This document shows, one piece after another, positions 1-9,363 of a stretch of DNA of 64,000 nt. The notes under the pieces are model-generated. The model was not told the origin of the DNA, did not search any database, and worked only from the letters and a program-made list of their open reading frames with translations. Source of the stretch: Armatimonadota bacterium (lineage in GTDB: Bacteria; Bacteroidota; Ignavibacteria; OLB7); the NCBI GenBank assembly GCA_020850315.1, contig JADZEY010000030.1, positions 1-64,000 of the forward strand. The letters run 5' to 3'. Each line of letters starts with the position of its first letter. The first letter of the stretch is position 1. The position numbers and the translations under genes are program-made.

Positions 1-178
1 GGCGCATAGATTGGCGTGATAAGCAGTAGCCAAATGGTTCGGAAGCCGCTTTGTCCCACCCGATAGCAATGAGTTTATCGGCTGCCGCCCGGCTGAATGA
101 AGAGAAAACAACAACGGGCATCAACCCTTCGCTCAAGCAGCGAAGGATTGAATACCCGTTTGCATTGATGAGCAACGA
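1..178 (-). other. open frame off the left edge, possible partial CDS
   Basis: Reading leftwards on the minus strand, the frame of the H1-like gene stays open for 59 codons after that gene's stop and runs off the window. It has a possible ATG at 121. The translation contains MPVVVFSSFSRAAADK and LIAIGWDKAASEPFG, loosely reminiscent of uroporphyrinogen-III synthase, but this is too short to assign. The 8-bp hairpin described at 101-160 lies inside this frame and argues that the region may simply be a transcription end. Confidence 0.2.
101..160 (-). terminator. hairpin downstream of the H1-like gene
   Basis: CCTTCGCT (126-133) pairs perfectly with AGCGAAGG (139-146) around a 5-nt loop. AACGGG (113-118) and CCCGTT (155-160) can extend the stem with internal loops. 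On the minus strand the hairpin is followed by a T-rich run (complement of 101-112). It lies 20-80 nt past the stop of the H1-like gene, as expected of an intrinsic terminator. Confidence 0.45.
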
Positions 179-364
179 TTATTCGCCGTCGCCTTCGTTT
201 TTCTTCTCTTGGACTTCGTTGCGAATATCCTGCGCAACCTGCCGAAGCGTCTGCATATGCTTGCGAACACGCACCCCAGCGGTTTTGTTGTCTTTGACGT
301 AGAACTTCTCGAAGTCCTTCTCGAACGATGCGACAAGTTCCTTCAGTTGGTTGAAGCGATCCAT
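179..364 (-). CDS. histone H1-like small DNA-binding protein
   Basis: This 61-residue protein is rich in Lys, Arg, Glu and Phe. It contains the segments FNQLKELVASFEKDFEKFY and NKTAGVRVRKHMQ, which match the short histone-H1-like (Hc1-type) proteins widespread in Bacteroidota. Family members are abundant, basic, helical proteins presumed to compact DNA, but their role is poorly tested. The ATG at 364 was chosen because a GGAGGA site lies about 8 nt upstream; longer frames add no conserved sequence. The gene stands alone, with a hairpin downstream. Family identity is from recognition of the sequence; nucleoid function is inference. Confidence 0.8.
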   Translation of the reverse strand: MDRFNQLKELVASFEKDFEKFYVKDNKTAGVRVRKHMQTLRQVAQDIRNEVQEKKNEGDGE

Positions 365-692
365 CGGCTGACTCCTCCAGAAAATTGGATTAGGGACTAT
401 GAGTACAAGTGCACGTGGTGCCTTGCTGTGATAGGAATCGGTGATTTCTTGCGGGAAAGGCAGCCTCAATATACAAAAGCATAGAAAGTGCAAGCGAAGT
501 TTTTTGAATGAAAATAAAAAGAGCAGAATATCATGGTATGCCTGGGGGGGACAACGATCCCACAAACCAAAAAGCCTGCGCATTTGCCCCACGCCAAGTG
601 TCACGGCGCATTGCCGCAACACATTATAACGGCCTATTGGCATTGTTGAAAATATATTTGCCAGCTCATTGATGCAGTGCTAACCCGAACTT
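365..692. other. intergenic region between divergent transcripts
   Basis: This stretch separates the leftward H1-like gene from the rightward metal operon. It contains the promoter element at 653-660. No RNA gene or convincing small gene was seen; the open frames here have neither recognisable protein features nor a ribosome-binding site. Confidence 0.5.
653..660 (+). promoter_or_regulatory. Bacteroidota-type -7 promoter element of the metal operon
   Basis: TATATTTG matches the TAnnTTTG consensus of the Bacteroidota primary sigma factor. A TTGG motif lies roughly 20 bp upstream, where the -33 TTTG box is expected. Transcription would start near 667, about 25 nt before the first gene of the metal-export operon. 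No obvious metal-regulator dyad was recognised around it. Confidence 0.5.
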
Positions 693-1067
693 GTGGCATC
701 TTCCATACTTCATACGGTTGTCTGTCTGCTCCTTGCAATCCTTTCGATTGTCGAGCGGGCCGCGCCGTGCGTTGCCGAAAGTGAACACCGCCACGAAAGC
801 ACGCAAACCGCAGAGGCAAACCATACCACAGCGGCGGATGCTGATGATTTGCAGGAACACTCTGCGGCGCACCCCACTGGCGATTCGCATCACGCCGACA
901 GCGAATGCCAGCATTGCTTCTGTTCTTGCCCTTGCCATATCCCTGCATTGCAACCACTATTGCAGGAGCTTCCGCGCAGTTACTCCGTAGCTGTTCGATT
1001 CCTTTCGCACGCCGAATCACCTTCCGATGGGGTTGCCGAAGCCCCAGACCACATTCCACTTACCTGA
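693..1067 (+). CDS. secreted His/Cys-rich protein of the metal-export operon
   Basis: This 124-residue protein starts at GTG 693 (no in-frame ATG is available upstream before a stop). Residues 1-28 form a signal-peptide-like hydrophobic stretch ending near CVAES. The mature part is rich in His, Asp and Glu and has a cysteine cluster, ECQHCFCSCPCHIP. Such small periplasmic His/Cys-rich proteins often head heavy-metal RND operons and may buffer or deliver metal ions. It lies about 100 nt upstream of the czcA-czcC fusion and immediately downstream of a TAnnTTTG promoter, so it is probably the first operon gene. Metal binding is inferred from composition only. Confidence 0.6.
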   Translation: MASSILHTVVCLLLAILSIVERAAPCVAESEHRHESTQTAEANHTTAADADDLQEHSAAHPTGDSHHADSECQHCFCSCPCHIPALQPLLQELPRSYSVAVRFLSHAESPSDGVAEAPDHIPLT

Positions 1068-1165
1068 CTTCAACAGCACGCTAACGCAGTAATGATGCCG
1101 CACGGACATGAATTGTTCGCTTGCGGTGTCGCGTCGTTTATCGTTCACTACTTTGGAGTCCATTC

Positions 1166-4100
1166 ATGTTTAACGCAATCATTGCGTTCTCACTTCGGCA
1201 TCGCCCGCTGGTGTTGATTGCGGTGTTGGCATTGGCCGCCGCAGGGGTGTTTGCCTTTTCCCGGCTGCCGATTGATGCCGTCCCCGACATCACCAACAAC
1301 CAAGTCCAAGTCCTTACCTCGGCCCCTGCCTTCTCCCCGTTAGAAGTTGAGCAGTTCGTCACCTTCCCCGTTGAAACCTCGCTGAAATCGCTTCCTGATC
1401 TTGTTGAGCTTCGCTCGCTTTCGCAATCGGGCCTTTCGGTGGTGACGGTGGTGTTTCACGACAACGTTGACATCTATTTCGCGCGCCAGCAGGTGCTGGA
1501 AAAATTGCGCGAGGCCGAGGAACAGATACCAGCCGGGGCCGAACGCCCCGAGCTTGCACCAGTCTCGACCGGGCTGGGGGAAATTTTCCGCTACGTTGTC
1601 CGCGACACCACTGGCCAGATGTCAGCCATGGATTTGCGAACAGTGCAAGATTGGATTATCCGCCGCGGGCTGCTTGGCACGCCGGGCGTTGCCGAGGTGA
1701 ACTCGCTGGGGGGATTTGCCAAGCAGTTCCACATCCTTGTTCGCCCCAACGACCTGTCGGCCTACGGGATCACACTGCGCCAGGTGTTCGATGCTGTGGC
1801 GCGCACCAGTGGCAATGCTGGCGGGGCATATATCGAAAACGGCCCCGAGCAGTACTCCGTCCGCTCGGTTGGATTGGCAACCGGGGTGCCAGATTTGCAG
1901 GAAACAGTGATCCGGGTAAGCCCCAACGGAACCCCGCTTCTGCTGCGCGACGTTGCTGATGTTGAGGTCGGTTCGGCGATTCGCTTCGGTTCGGCATCGC
2001 AGGATGGGAAAGGGGAGGTTGTAACCGGAATCACGATGCAGCTGAAAGGGGCCAACTCCCGCACCACTGTCACCGCCGTCAAAGAACGAATCGAAGAGCT
2101 TCGCGACGCGCTTCCCCCGGGCGTGGTGGTGGAGCCCTACTACGACCGCGAACAGCTGGTTGACCGAACCATCCACACCGTTATCACCAACCTGATTGAA
2201 GGGGCACTGCTGGTGATCGGCGTGCTACTGCTGTTTCTGGTGAACCTTCGTGCCGGAATGATTGTTGCTTCGGTGATCCCCCTCTCGATGCTGTTCGCCG
2301 GAATCGCGATGGTGCTTACTGGGCAATCCGGAAACCTGATGTCGCTTGGCGCGGTTGACTTTGGCTTGGTGGTGGATGGCGCGCTGATTATCGTGGAAAA
2401 CTGCCTTCGCCTGCTGGAACAACGATACCAGCAAAGCGGCGTTGCGCTAAGCGATCTGGAGATGCGGCGATTGATTTACGGAGGGGCGGTTGAGGTTCGG
2501 AAAGCTGCGCAGTTTGGCGAGATTATCATCATTGTTGTCTATCTCCCAATCCTAACATTGCAAGGGATTGAGGGGAAGCTGTTCCGCCCCATGGCATTAA
2601 CCGTGGCGTTCGCGTTGGTTGGTGCACTCCTCCTTTCGCTTACGTACGTCCCGGTGATGCTGTCGCTGCTGATGAAGAAGCAGGGGAAGATCCGCCACTC
2701 CCCCGTTATCACTTTTCTGCAACGATGGTACACCCCACTGCTGCGCCGCGTTATCGGGCTACGAGCGGCGGTGCTGGGCCTAACGCTGTTGCTGCTTGCG
2801 GCTGCGGTGCTTCTGTTCACAAGGCTTGGCGGCGAGTTCATCCCGCGCTTAGATGAAGGGGATATCGCCATTCACATCATCCGCCTCCCGTCGGTTTCTC
2901 TTACCGAATCGCAGGCCATTACCAATCGGGTGGAGGCTGCGTTGATGAAGTTCCCAGAGGTTCGCACAGTGGTTAGCAGCACTGGCCGTGCGGAAATTTC
3001 CACCGACCCGATGGGGGTGGAACTGGCCGACACCTACATCATGCTTCACCCCCCCGACCAATGGAACACCGGCAGAACAAAAGCGGAGTTGGTGGAGGCG
3101 ATGAACGATGCCTTGCAGCATATCCCCGGTGCCGGTGTGCAGTTCCTTCAGCCGATTGAGATGCGGATGAACGAGCTGATTGCCGGCGCGCGCGGCGATG
3201 TGGTGATCAACATCACAGGAGAAGATTATGGAGTTCTGGATCCCGCCGCCGAAACAGTTGCGCGGATACTTCGCGCAACACCCGGCGCGGCAGATGTTAC
3301 GTTTGAGCAGACCAACGGCCTGCCTCAGCTACTGATCCGCCCTGACCGCGCCGCGATTGCCCGCTACGGGATGACGGTGGAGGATATCAACGATGTTATC
3401 CGCACGGCAATCGGGGGGATGAAGGCTGGCGAAGTTGCCGAAGGGGAGAAGCGGTTCGATGTGGTGGTGCGGTTTGCCGAAGGCGCCCGCAACAGTGCCG
3501 AAGCCGTTCGGAATATCCTTGTGGCCACCCCCGCCGGCCCACGTGTGCCGCTGGAAACCCTTGCCGCCGTCAACCTGGAAGAAGGACCAACGCGTGTGTT
3601 GCGCCAAGAAGGCTCGCGGTTTGTGGTGATCCAAGCCAACGTCAGGGGGCGCGATGTAGAAAGCTTTGTGAACGACGTGCAAGCCAAGCTGGCAACGGAG
3701 GTGAAGCTGCCAGCGGGGTACAACGTGACAATTGGCGGGCAGTTCAAAAACTTGCAGGCGGCATCGCAACGGCTAACGATTGTTGTGCCGATTGCCCTTG
3801 CGCTGATCTTTGGTCTTCTATTCCAAACCTTCCGTTCGGCAAGGCTTGGCATCATGATCTTCCTGTGCGTCCCAATGGCTGTCATCGGCGGGGTAGCGGG
3901 GTTGGTCATCGCCCAGCTTCCATTCTCCATCTCTGCCGGGGTGGGTTTTATTGCGCTGTTTGGCGTTGCGGTGCTGAACGGAATTGTGATGATTGCCGCA
4001 ATCCGCAAACACCAAGCCGAAGGGAAACCACGGCGCGATGCGGTGCTGGTTGGTGCCGAAGAACGATTGCGCCCAGTTGTCACCACTGCTGTGCTGGCGG

Positions 4101-5545
4101 CCTTCGGCTTTGTGCCGATGCTGCTTGCCAGCGGCTCAGGGGCCGAAGTCCAGCGTCCGCTTGCGGTGGTGATCATCGGCGGCCTTGTCTCCTCCACCTT
4201 CCTAACGCTTGTAGTCCTTCCCATCATCTACGATTGGTTCGGTAGCGACCAACTGCCGAACGAGCAACCGCTTGACGTGGCAGCCCCGTGGGATCACCCC
4301 GCCGCCGGAACAAAAGGCACTGCGGTGGCGGCAATACTGCTGCTGCTGTTGGGGGGGGCATTCGGCACAGTGCAGGCACAAACTCCATTAACGTTGCAGG
4401 AAGCACAGCGGCGTGCTGTAGCCGTATCGGTAGAACTGCAACGCGCACGCGCGGTAGTCCAACGCGAACGCGGATTGCAATCCGCCAGCACGCTGCTGCC
4501 AAGCCCCGAGCTATTCTACACCGTGGATGAAGCAACCACTGCCGCGCTTGGTGGCCGCCCCACCACTGCGCTTGGCATTGCCCAAAATTTCGAGTTCCCC
4601 ACCGCCTACGGCGTGCGCCGCGATGCTGCCAACGCGCTGGTCCGCCAAGCCGAGGCCGAACAGCAGCAGGCCGAACGTGAGGTTGTCCGGCGGGCATCCC
4701 TTGCGTGGCTGGCCGCTGCCGAATCGCGCACCATGCTCCGGTTGGCCGATAGCGCGGTTGCAATCGCCAGCCAACTGGTGGCCTTCACCGAGCGGAAGCA
4801 ATCGTTGGGGGAAATTGGCGCGTTGGAGTTGGCGCAAACGAACCTTGCATTGGCCGCTGTTCGCCGCCGCCGCATTGTTGCCGAAGGGGAGTACCAGCAA
4901 GCGATGTCGGAGCTTCGCGCAGTGCTTCTGGCCCCAGCTACCGAGCCGATTGTGCTGGCGGAACAATCGGGGCTGCCACAAAATTTGCTATCCCTTGCTC
5001 AGTTGGAAGAATCCATGCTTCGGAGCAATTCGCAGCTGCGGGCCGCAACCGTTGCGGTGGAATCGGCCACGCTGCAACAGCGATTGACGGCAACCCAGCA
5101 ATATCCAACGTTTGGAATAGAGTACTCACTGCAAACCGTTGATGCCACCGGCGGCTACTACGGTGCCGGCGTGCGGATGTCGCTTCCGATATGGCGCTGG
5201 ATGAACAGCGGCCCGGATGATGCTGCCGCTGCGGAAACCTCTATCCGCACAGCAGAAGCCGAGGGGGTGAAACAATCACTACTGGCCGCCCTGCGAAACC
5301 GATGGGAGCAATACCAATCGGCGCAGAATCTATCCAACGAATACCGCCAGACGCTGCTGCCACAAGCCGAGCGGGCATGGCAGATTTCGCTGCAACTCTA
5401 TCAGCAAGGCGAGGCCTCCTACTTGGAAGCGTTGACTGCACAATCCACACTGCTTCAGGCCCAAACGGATGCTGCCGAAGCCGCCGCGCTTGCCCAGCAA
5501 ATCCGCATTGATCTTGAAATTACTGCCACCGGAGATGCCCGATGA
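1166..5545 (+). CDS. czcA: CzcA-type RND metal efflux pump fused to a CzcC/TolC-type outer-membrane channel
   Basis: This 1459-residue protein starts at ATG 1166, with GGAG about 7 nt upstream. Residues 1 to about 1040 are a CzcA/CusA-family RND pump, a proton-driven exporter of divalent cations. The transmembrane-4 proton-relay acids are present in DFGLVVDGALIIVE (D398, D404, E411), the heavy-metal RND pattern. Residues from about 1055 form a second hydrophobic, signal-like segment ending VQAQ near residue 1072. A complete TolC-type factor (two OEP repeats, long coiled-coil helices) follows to the C-terminus. Family CzcA proteins are near 1040 residues and CzcC near 420, so this is a true fusion in one frame. 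Fusions of this kind are known in Bacteroidota. The stop overlaps the next start by 4 nt, showing coupling to czcB. Confidence 0.95.
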   Translation: MFNAIIAFSLRHRPLVLIAVLALAAAGVFAFSRLPIDAVPDITNNQVQVLTSAPAFSPLEVEQFVTFPVETSLKSLPDLVELRSLSQSGLSVVTVVFHDNVDIYFARQQVLEKLREAEEQIPAGAERPELAPVSTGLGEIFRYVVRDTTGQMSAMDLRTVQDWIIRRGLLGTPGVAEVNSLGGFAKQFHILVRPNDLSAYGITLRQVFDAVARTSGNAGGAYIENGPEQYSVRSVGLATGVPDLQETVIRVSPNGTPLLLRDVADVEVGSAIRFGSASQDGKGEVVTGITMQLKGANSRTTVTAVKERIEELRDALPPGVVVEPYYDREQLVDRTIHTVITNLIEGALLVIGVLLLFLVNLRAGMIVASVIPLSMLFAGIAMVLTGQSGNLMSLGAVDFGLVVDGALIIVENCLRLLEQRYQQSGVALSDLEMRRLIYGGAVEVRKAAQFGEIIIIVVYLPILTLQGIEGKLFRPMALTVAFALVGALLLSLTYVPVMLSLLMKKQGKIRHSPVITFLQRWYTPLLRRVIGLRAAVLGLTLLLLAAAVLLFTRLGGEFIPRLDEGDIAIHIIRLPSVSLTESQAITNRVEAALMKFPEVRTVVSSTGRAEISTDPMGVELADTYIMLHPPDQWNTGRTKAELVEAMNDALQHIPGAGVQFLQPIEMRMNELIAGARGDVVINITGEDYGVLDPAAETVARILRATPGAADVTFEQTNGLPQLLIRPDRAAIARYGMTVEDINDVIRTAIGGMKAGEVAEGEKRFDVVVRFAEGARNSAEAVRNILVATPAGPRVPLETLAAVNLEEGPTRVLRQEGSRFVVIQANVRGRDVESFVNDVQAKLATEVKLPAGYNVTIGGQFKNLQAASQRLTIVVPIALALIFGLLFQTFRSARLGIMIFLCVPMAVIGGVAGLVIAQLPFSISAGVGFIALFGVAVLNGIVMIAAIRKHQAEGKPRRDAVLVGAEERLRPVVTTAVLAAFGFVPMLLASGSGAEVQRPLAVVIIGGLVSSTFLTLVVLPIIYDWFGSDQLPNEQPLDVAAPWDHPAAGTKGTAVAAILLLLLGGAFGTVQAQTPLTLQEAQRRAVAVSVELQRARAVVQRERGLQSASTLLPSPELFYTVDEATTAALGGRPTTALGIAQNFEFPTAYGVRRDAANALVRQAEAEQQQAEREVVRRASLAWLAAAESRTMLRLADSAVAIASQLVAFTERKQSLGEIGALELAQTNLALAAVRRRRIVAEGEYQQAMSELRAVLLAPATEPIVLAEQSGLPQNLLSLAQLEESMLRSNSQLRAATVAVESATLQQRLTATQQYPTFGIEYSLQTVDATGGYYGAGVRMSLPIWRWMNSGPDDAAAAETSIRTAEAEGVKQSLLAALRNRWEQYQSAQNLSNEYRQTLLPQAERAWQISLQLYQQGEASYLEALTAQSTLLQAQTDAAEAAALAQQIRIDLEITATGDAR

Positions 5546-6897
5546 ATCCCACACAACAATCCACTAAAACTCTATCCATCATGGTTACGCGCAATGTTTT
5601 TCAGGCCTCCGGCGTAGCGGTGCGCGGCATGTTGATGCTGGCTACTGTATCACTGCTGGCATTGGCTGGCTGCACCTCACCCGATCCCAAAGAATCGGCC
5701 ACCCAACAGCAGGCCAGTGCGGACAATCACAAAGGGGATGATCACGACCACAAGGAGCCAACATCGCACGCTGCCGAAGCAACAGAACCCGAGCACACCG
5801 ATGAGCATGGCCACGATGAACATGACCAGCACGACCACGGCCACGAACAGGAAGCGATAACGCTAACCGCCGCCGCCATGAACGAAGCTGGAATTGTGGT
5901 GCAAGCCGCCCAACGCCAAGCTGTCAGCCTGGTGGTGGACGCGCCCGGGCGGGTGATCCCATCGGGGGATGGCATTGCACACGTTGGCCCGGTAATCCCC
6001 GGGCGTATCACAAAGCTGTTTGTTAGCGAGGGGCGAAGCGTGAAGGCCGGGACCCCACTTGCCGAGATGGAGGCATTTGATGTCGGCTCGCTGAAGGGGG
6101 AGTATCTGCGCGCCCGTGCCGAACTGGTGAAAGCCGAAGCGACAGTAACCCGGCAGCGCCAGTTGGCAAAGGAAGGGATTGGCGTAACCAAATCGCTGGA
6201 AGAAGCCGAAGCCGCTTGGCGATTGGCCACCGCATCGCTGAAGTCTGCCGAAACAAGGCTGCGGGCAATCGGCATCAGCACCGAAAAATTATCCGATGAG
6301 TCAACGTTCAGCTCGCGTATTCTGCTCCGTTCCCCAATTAACGGCGTGGTGGCGCGCCAGCAAGTGGTGCTGGGTGAATATGTGGATCCAAGCAAGGATG
6401 CTTTCCACATCATCAACACCCGCATTGTGTGGGTTGATGCCCAAGTGCCGCCAGCGGTGGCCGGCGATCTGCGAACCGGCGGGGCTGGGTTTGTTAGCGA
6501 TGCCGATGCCCACCGCCATGCTGGGCGGATCATCTTCATTGCCCCCACTGTGGACCCAAGCTCGCGCACGGTGACGGTGCGCCTTGCCATTGATAACCCC
6601 GACGTTCACTTGCGCCCCGAAACGTTTGTGGCTGTTCAGTTCGAACGTGCCGCCACCGCCGGATATGCCGTCAGCATCCCGGCAGAAGCTGTCGAGCAGC
6701 AGCAAGGAGCATTCTTTGTCTATCGCGAGCAAAAGCCAGGAGCATTCGAGCGGGTGGAAATCCAGGTAGAGCTGCCGATACGCGCCAATGCAATCGTTCG
6801 CGGGGGAATTAGCGTGGGGGATCGGATTGCCACCAAAGGCGTTTTCTACCTGAAGTCACAACGCCAGAAAGGGGAACTTCAGGAACACAGCCACTAA
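5542..6897 (+). CDS. czcB: CzcB-type periplasmic adaptor (membrane fusion) lipoprotein
   Basis: This 451-residue protein begins with a lipoprotein signal (hydrophobic segment then LALAGC) and a strongly His/Asp/Glu-rich linker (residues about 55-105) like the metal-binding N-termini of CzcB proteins. It continues with the barrel-sandwich (GRITKLFVSEGRSVKAGTPLAEME), a helical hairpin, the second lipoyl half (SPINGVVARQQVVLGEYVD) and beta-barrel domains of RND adaptors. It would bridge the inner-membrane pump and the outer-membrane channel. The ATGA overlap at 5542-5545 couples it to the pump gene. Substrate (Zn, Co, Cd, Ni or Cu) cannot be set from sequence; the His-rich segment favours Zn/Co/Cd. 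Confidence 0.93.
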   Translation: MNPTQQSTKTLSIMVTRNVFQASGVAVRGMLMLATVSLLALAGCTSPDPKESATQQQASADNHKGDDHDHKEPTSHAAEATEPEHTDEHGHDEHDQHDHGHEQEAITLTAAAMNEAGIVVQAAQRQAVSLVVDAPGRVIPSGDGIAHVGPVIPGRITKLFVSEGRSVKAGTPLAEMEAFDVGSLKGEYLRARAELVKAEATVTRQRQLAKEGIGVTKSLEEAEAAWRLATASLKSAETRLRAIGISTEKLSDESTFSSRILLRSPINGVVARQQVVLGEYVDPSKDAFHIINTRIVWVDAQVPPAVAGDLRTGGAGFVSDADAHRHAGRIIFIAPTVDPSSRTVTVRLAIDNPDVHLRPETFVAVQFERAATAGYAVSIPAEAVEQQQGAFFVYREQKPGAFERVEIQVELPIRANAIVRGGISVGDRIATKGVFYLKSQRQKGELQEHSH

Positions 6898-6982
6898 GCG
6901 TTGCCACCACCGTGACTTCTGGCCGTTGGGGCCTCCGATCTTGGACATTGAAACGGGAATAACCATTTTGCAGAATATCAAT

Positions 6983-9256
6983 ATGAGTACAACACAACTC
7001 CGCATCGAGCAGATGGACTGCCCGACCGAGGAGCGGATGATCCGCAATCTTCTGGCCGGGCGGGGTGATGTCCAGAACCTTGAGTTCAACCTGATGGGGC
7101 GAACCCTGACGGTGGAGCACACATTGGCCGACCCCAGCGAATTGGTTCGGGCAATCGCATCGTTGGGGATGGAGGCGGTGATCCACCAACCTGGTTCGGC
7201 ACGGCTTCAGCTTCCGGTGGTTTCCCCGCCGTGGTGGCAATCGCGTGGGGTGATGATGACCGCCGTCTCCGGGGTCTGCGCGCTGGTGGCCGAATCGCTG
7301 GTGCTGTTTGCTGGGATGGAGGAATCGGGGACGCTTATCCGGCTTCTGGCCGCTGCGGCGATTGTGACCGGCGGCTGGCAAACCGGGCGCAAAGCGTGGC
7401 ACTCGCTTCGGACCTTCACGCTGAACATCAACTTCCTGATGGCCGTTGCTGCGATTGGCGCGGTGGTGATTGGTGAGTGGACCGAGGCCGCAATGGTGAT
7501 CTTCCTGTTTGCTGTTGCCGAGCTGATTGAAGCCCGCAGCCTTGACCGCGCCCGCAACGCCATCCGCTCGCTGATGGAGCTTACCCCCGACCGCATCACC
7601 GTGCAACGCGATGGTGCTTGGCAGATGATCCCAGCCGATGAAGTTCGGGTTGGGGAAGTTGTTCGGGTGAAGCCCGGGGAATCGCTTGCGGTGGATGGCC
7701 GGGTGGTGGGGGGCGCGTCGGCGGTGAACCAAGCTCCGGTCACGGGTGAGTCCATCCCTGTTGAAAAATTGCCCGGCGATGAGGTGTTTGCCGGAAGCAT
7801 CAACGGCAGCGGAGCGTTCGAGTATCGGGCCCAGCGTGTGGCGGCGGAATCCACCATCAACCGGATTGTTCAGTTAGTTGAGCAAGCCGCCGGAAACCGC
7901 TCCAACAGCGAACGCTTTGTTGACCGCTTTGCCGGAATCTACACCCCGGTTGTTGTCGGGATTGCAGTGTTGGTTGCCCTCCTTCCCCCGCTGCTGTTTG
8001 CTGCCGATTGGATGGAGTGGTTCCACCGCGCACTGGTGTTGCTGGTGATTGGCTGCCCTTGTGCGCTGGTCATCTCCACCCCGGTCACCATCGTCAGTGG
8101 GCTTGCTGCGGCGGCGCGGCGTGGGATACTGATTAAGGGGGGAATCTATCTGGAGCTTGGCCGGACCCTCCGTTGCGTCGCCTTCGACAAAACCGGAACG
8201 CTGACCGCTGGGAAACCGCGCGTCACCGATGTGATCCCATTCAACAGCATCCCCCCCGACACGCTGCTTCACCTTGCGGCAGCGGTGGAAGCAAAATCGG
8301 AGCATCCAATCGCCGCAGCAATCGTTGCCGAGCATGACCGCCTGCACGTTGACGAAGCGGAAATAGAGATCAGTGAGTTCACCGCGCTTCCCGGGCGGGG
8401 AATCCAAGCGATTGTGGAAGGAAGAAAAATCTGGGTTGGAAACCACCGCCTTGCGCACGATCTGCGCGTGTGCAACGCCACTGTCGAGTCGGCACTTTCC
8501 ACGATTGAGTCCAACGGGAAAACCGCTGTTGTGGTGATGGATCAATCCCACGTACTGGGGGTGGTTGGGGTGATGGATACCGTGCGGGAAAACGCCGCCA
8601 CCGCCGTTGCCGAACTGCATCAACTTGGGCTGCAAACCGCCATGCTCACCGGCGACAACGCCCTGACCGCAAAAACCGTTGCGGGGCAGTTAGCGATTGA
8701 CGACATCCGCGCCGAACTTCTTCCTCACCATAAAATCGAAGCCGTTGCCGCGCTGCAACGCCAGCATGGGGCAACCGGAATGGTGGGGGATGGGATCAAC
8801 GATGCCCCAGCGTTGGCCGGCGCAACAATCGGCTTTGCGATGGGGGCCGCCGGAACCAACGTGGCACTGCAAACCGCCGACGTTGCATTGATGGAGGACA
8901 ACCTGCTGAAGTTGCCGGAGTTCATTCGGCTGTCGCGGCGGGCGTTCACCATCTTGTGGCAAAACATCGCGATTGCGCTGGGGCTGAAACTGATCTTTTT
9001 TGTGCTTGCACTGCTTGGCCAAGCAACGCTCTGGATGGCGGTGTTTGCCGACATGGGGGCATCGCTGATGGTGGTGGCCAACGGGCTGCGATTGCTGCAA
9101 GGGACCGCAGCCCCCAAGCCAATCGCTTCCACGCTGGCGGCTTCCCAAATTGCCGCCCCTGCCGCCCACCAACATCACTGCTGTGGCCACGACCACAATC
9201 ACCCACATGGTGCGGAAGCAACGCAGGCGGAAGCAACGCAGGCAGAACATCACTAG
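6983..9256 (+). CDS. P1B-type heavy-metal exporting ATPase (Zn/Cd/Co type)
   Basis: This 757-residue protein (start ATG 6983) has an N-terminal HMA-like domain whose metal site reads MDCPTEE (one Cys plus acids instead of CxxC). Downstream are the TGES actuator motif, the transmembrane CPC motif (C358-P-C360), the phosphorylation site DKTGT (D402), SEHP and GDGINDAP. The CPC motif and acidic HMA variant fit the ZntA/CadA-like group rather than the Cu group. The C-terminus is His/Cys-rich (HHCCGHDHNHPH) and ends with a 15-bp tandem duplication encoding AEATQ twice. It follows czcB after 85 nt and would move ions to the periplasm for the RND pump to clear. An upstream in-frame start exists but adds no conserved sequence. 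Confidence 0.93.
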   Translation: MSTTQLRIEQMDCPTEERMIRNLLAGRGDVQNLEFNLMGRTLTVEHTLADPSELVRAIASLGMEAVIHQPGSARLQLPVVSPPWWQSRGVMMTAVSGVCALVAESLVLFAGMEESGTLIRLLAAAAIVTGGWQTGRKAWHSLRTFTLNINFLMAVAAIGAVVIGEWTEAAMVIFLFAVAELIEARSLDRARNAIRSLMELTPDRITVQRDGAWQMIPADEVRVGEVVRVKPGESLAVDGRVVGGASAVNQAPVTGESIPVEKLPGDEVFAGSINGSGAFEYRAQRVAAESTINRIVQLVEQAAGNRSNSERFVDRFAGIYTPVVVGIAVLVALLPPLLFAADWMEWFHRALVLLVIGCPCALVISTPVTIVSGLAAAARRGILIKGGIYLELGRTLRCVAFDKTGTLTAGKPRVTDVIPFNSIPPDTLLHLAAAVEAKSEHPIAAAIVAEHDRLHVDEAEIEISEFTALPGRGIQAIVEGRKIWVGNHRLAHDLRVCNATVESALSTIESNGKTAVVVMDQSHVLGVVGVMDTVRENAATAVAELHQLGLQTAMLTGDNALTAKTVAGQLAIDDIRAELLPHHKIEAVAALQRQHGATGMVGDGINDAPALAGATIGFAMGAAGTNVALQTADVALMEDNLLKLPEFIRLSRRAFTILWQNIAIALGLKLIFFVLALLGQATLWMAVFADMGASLMVVANGLRLLQGTAAPKPIASTLAASQIAAPAAHQHHCCGHDHNHPHGAEATQAEATQAEHH

Positions 9257-9275
9257 ATGTTTTTAGTGGTTCAGC

Positions 9276-9307
9276 AAGATGACTCCACCGTCATTGTGGG
9301 GCATCTT
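9276..9307 (+). terminator. hairpin after the metal operon
   Basis: AAGATG (9276-9281) and CATCTT (9302-9307) pair, with an inner CCAC/GTGG pairing. No T-run follows, so it may be an RNA-stability hairpin rather than an intrinsic terminator. It lies 20 nt after the ATPase stop. Confidence 0.3.
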
Positions 9308-9363
9308 CGACTGTAAGGCAATCCCAACTACTTCACGTTCACATCTCCCACGGAGGATGAAGC

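Noticed and set aside
634..1059. Minus-strand frame opposite the first metal-operon gene
   Set aside because: The plus strand has a promoter, a signal peptide and a His/Cys-rich protein in the expected context; the minus-strand product shows none of this.
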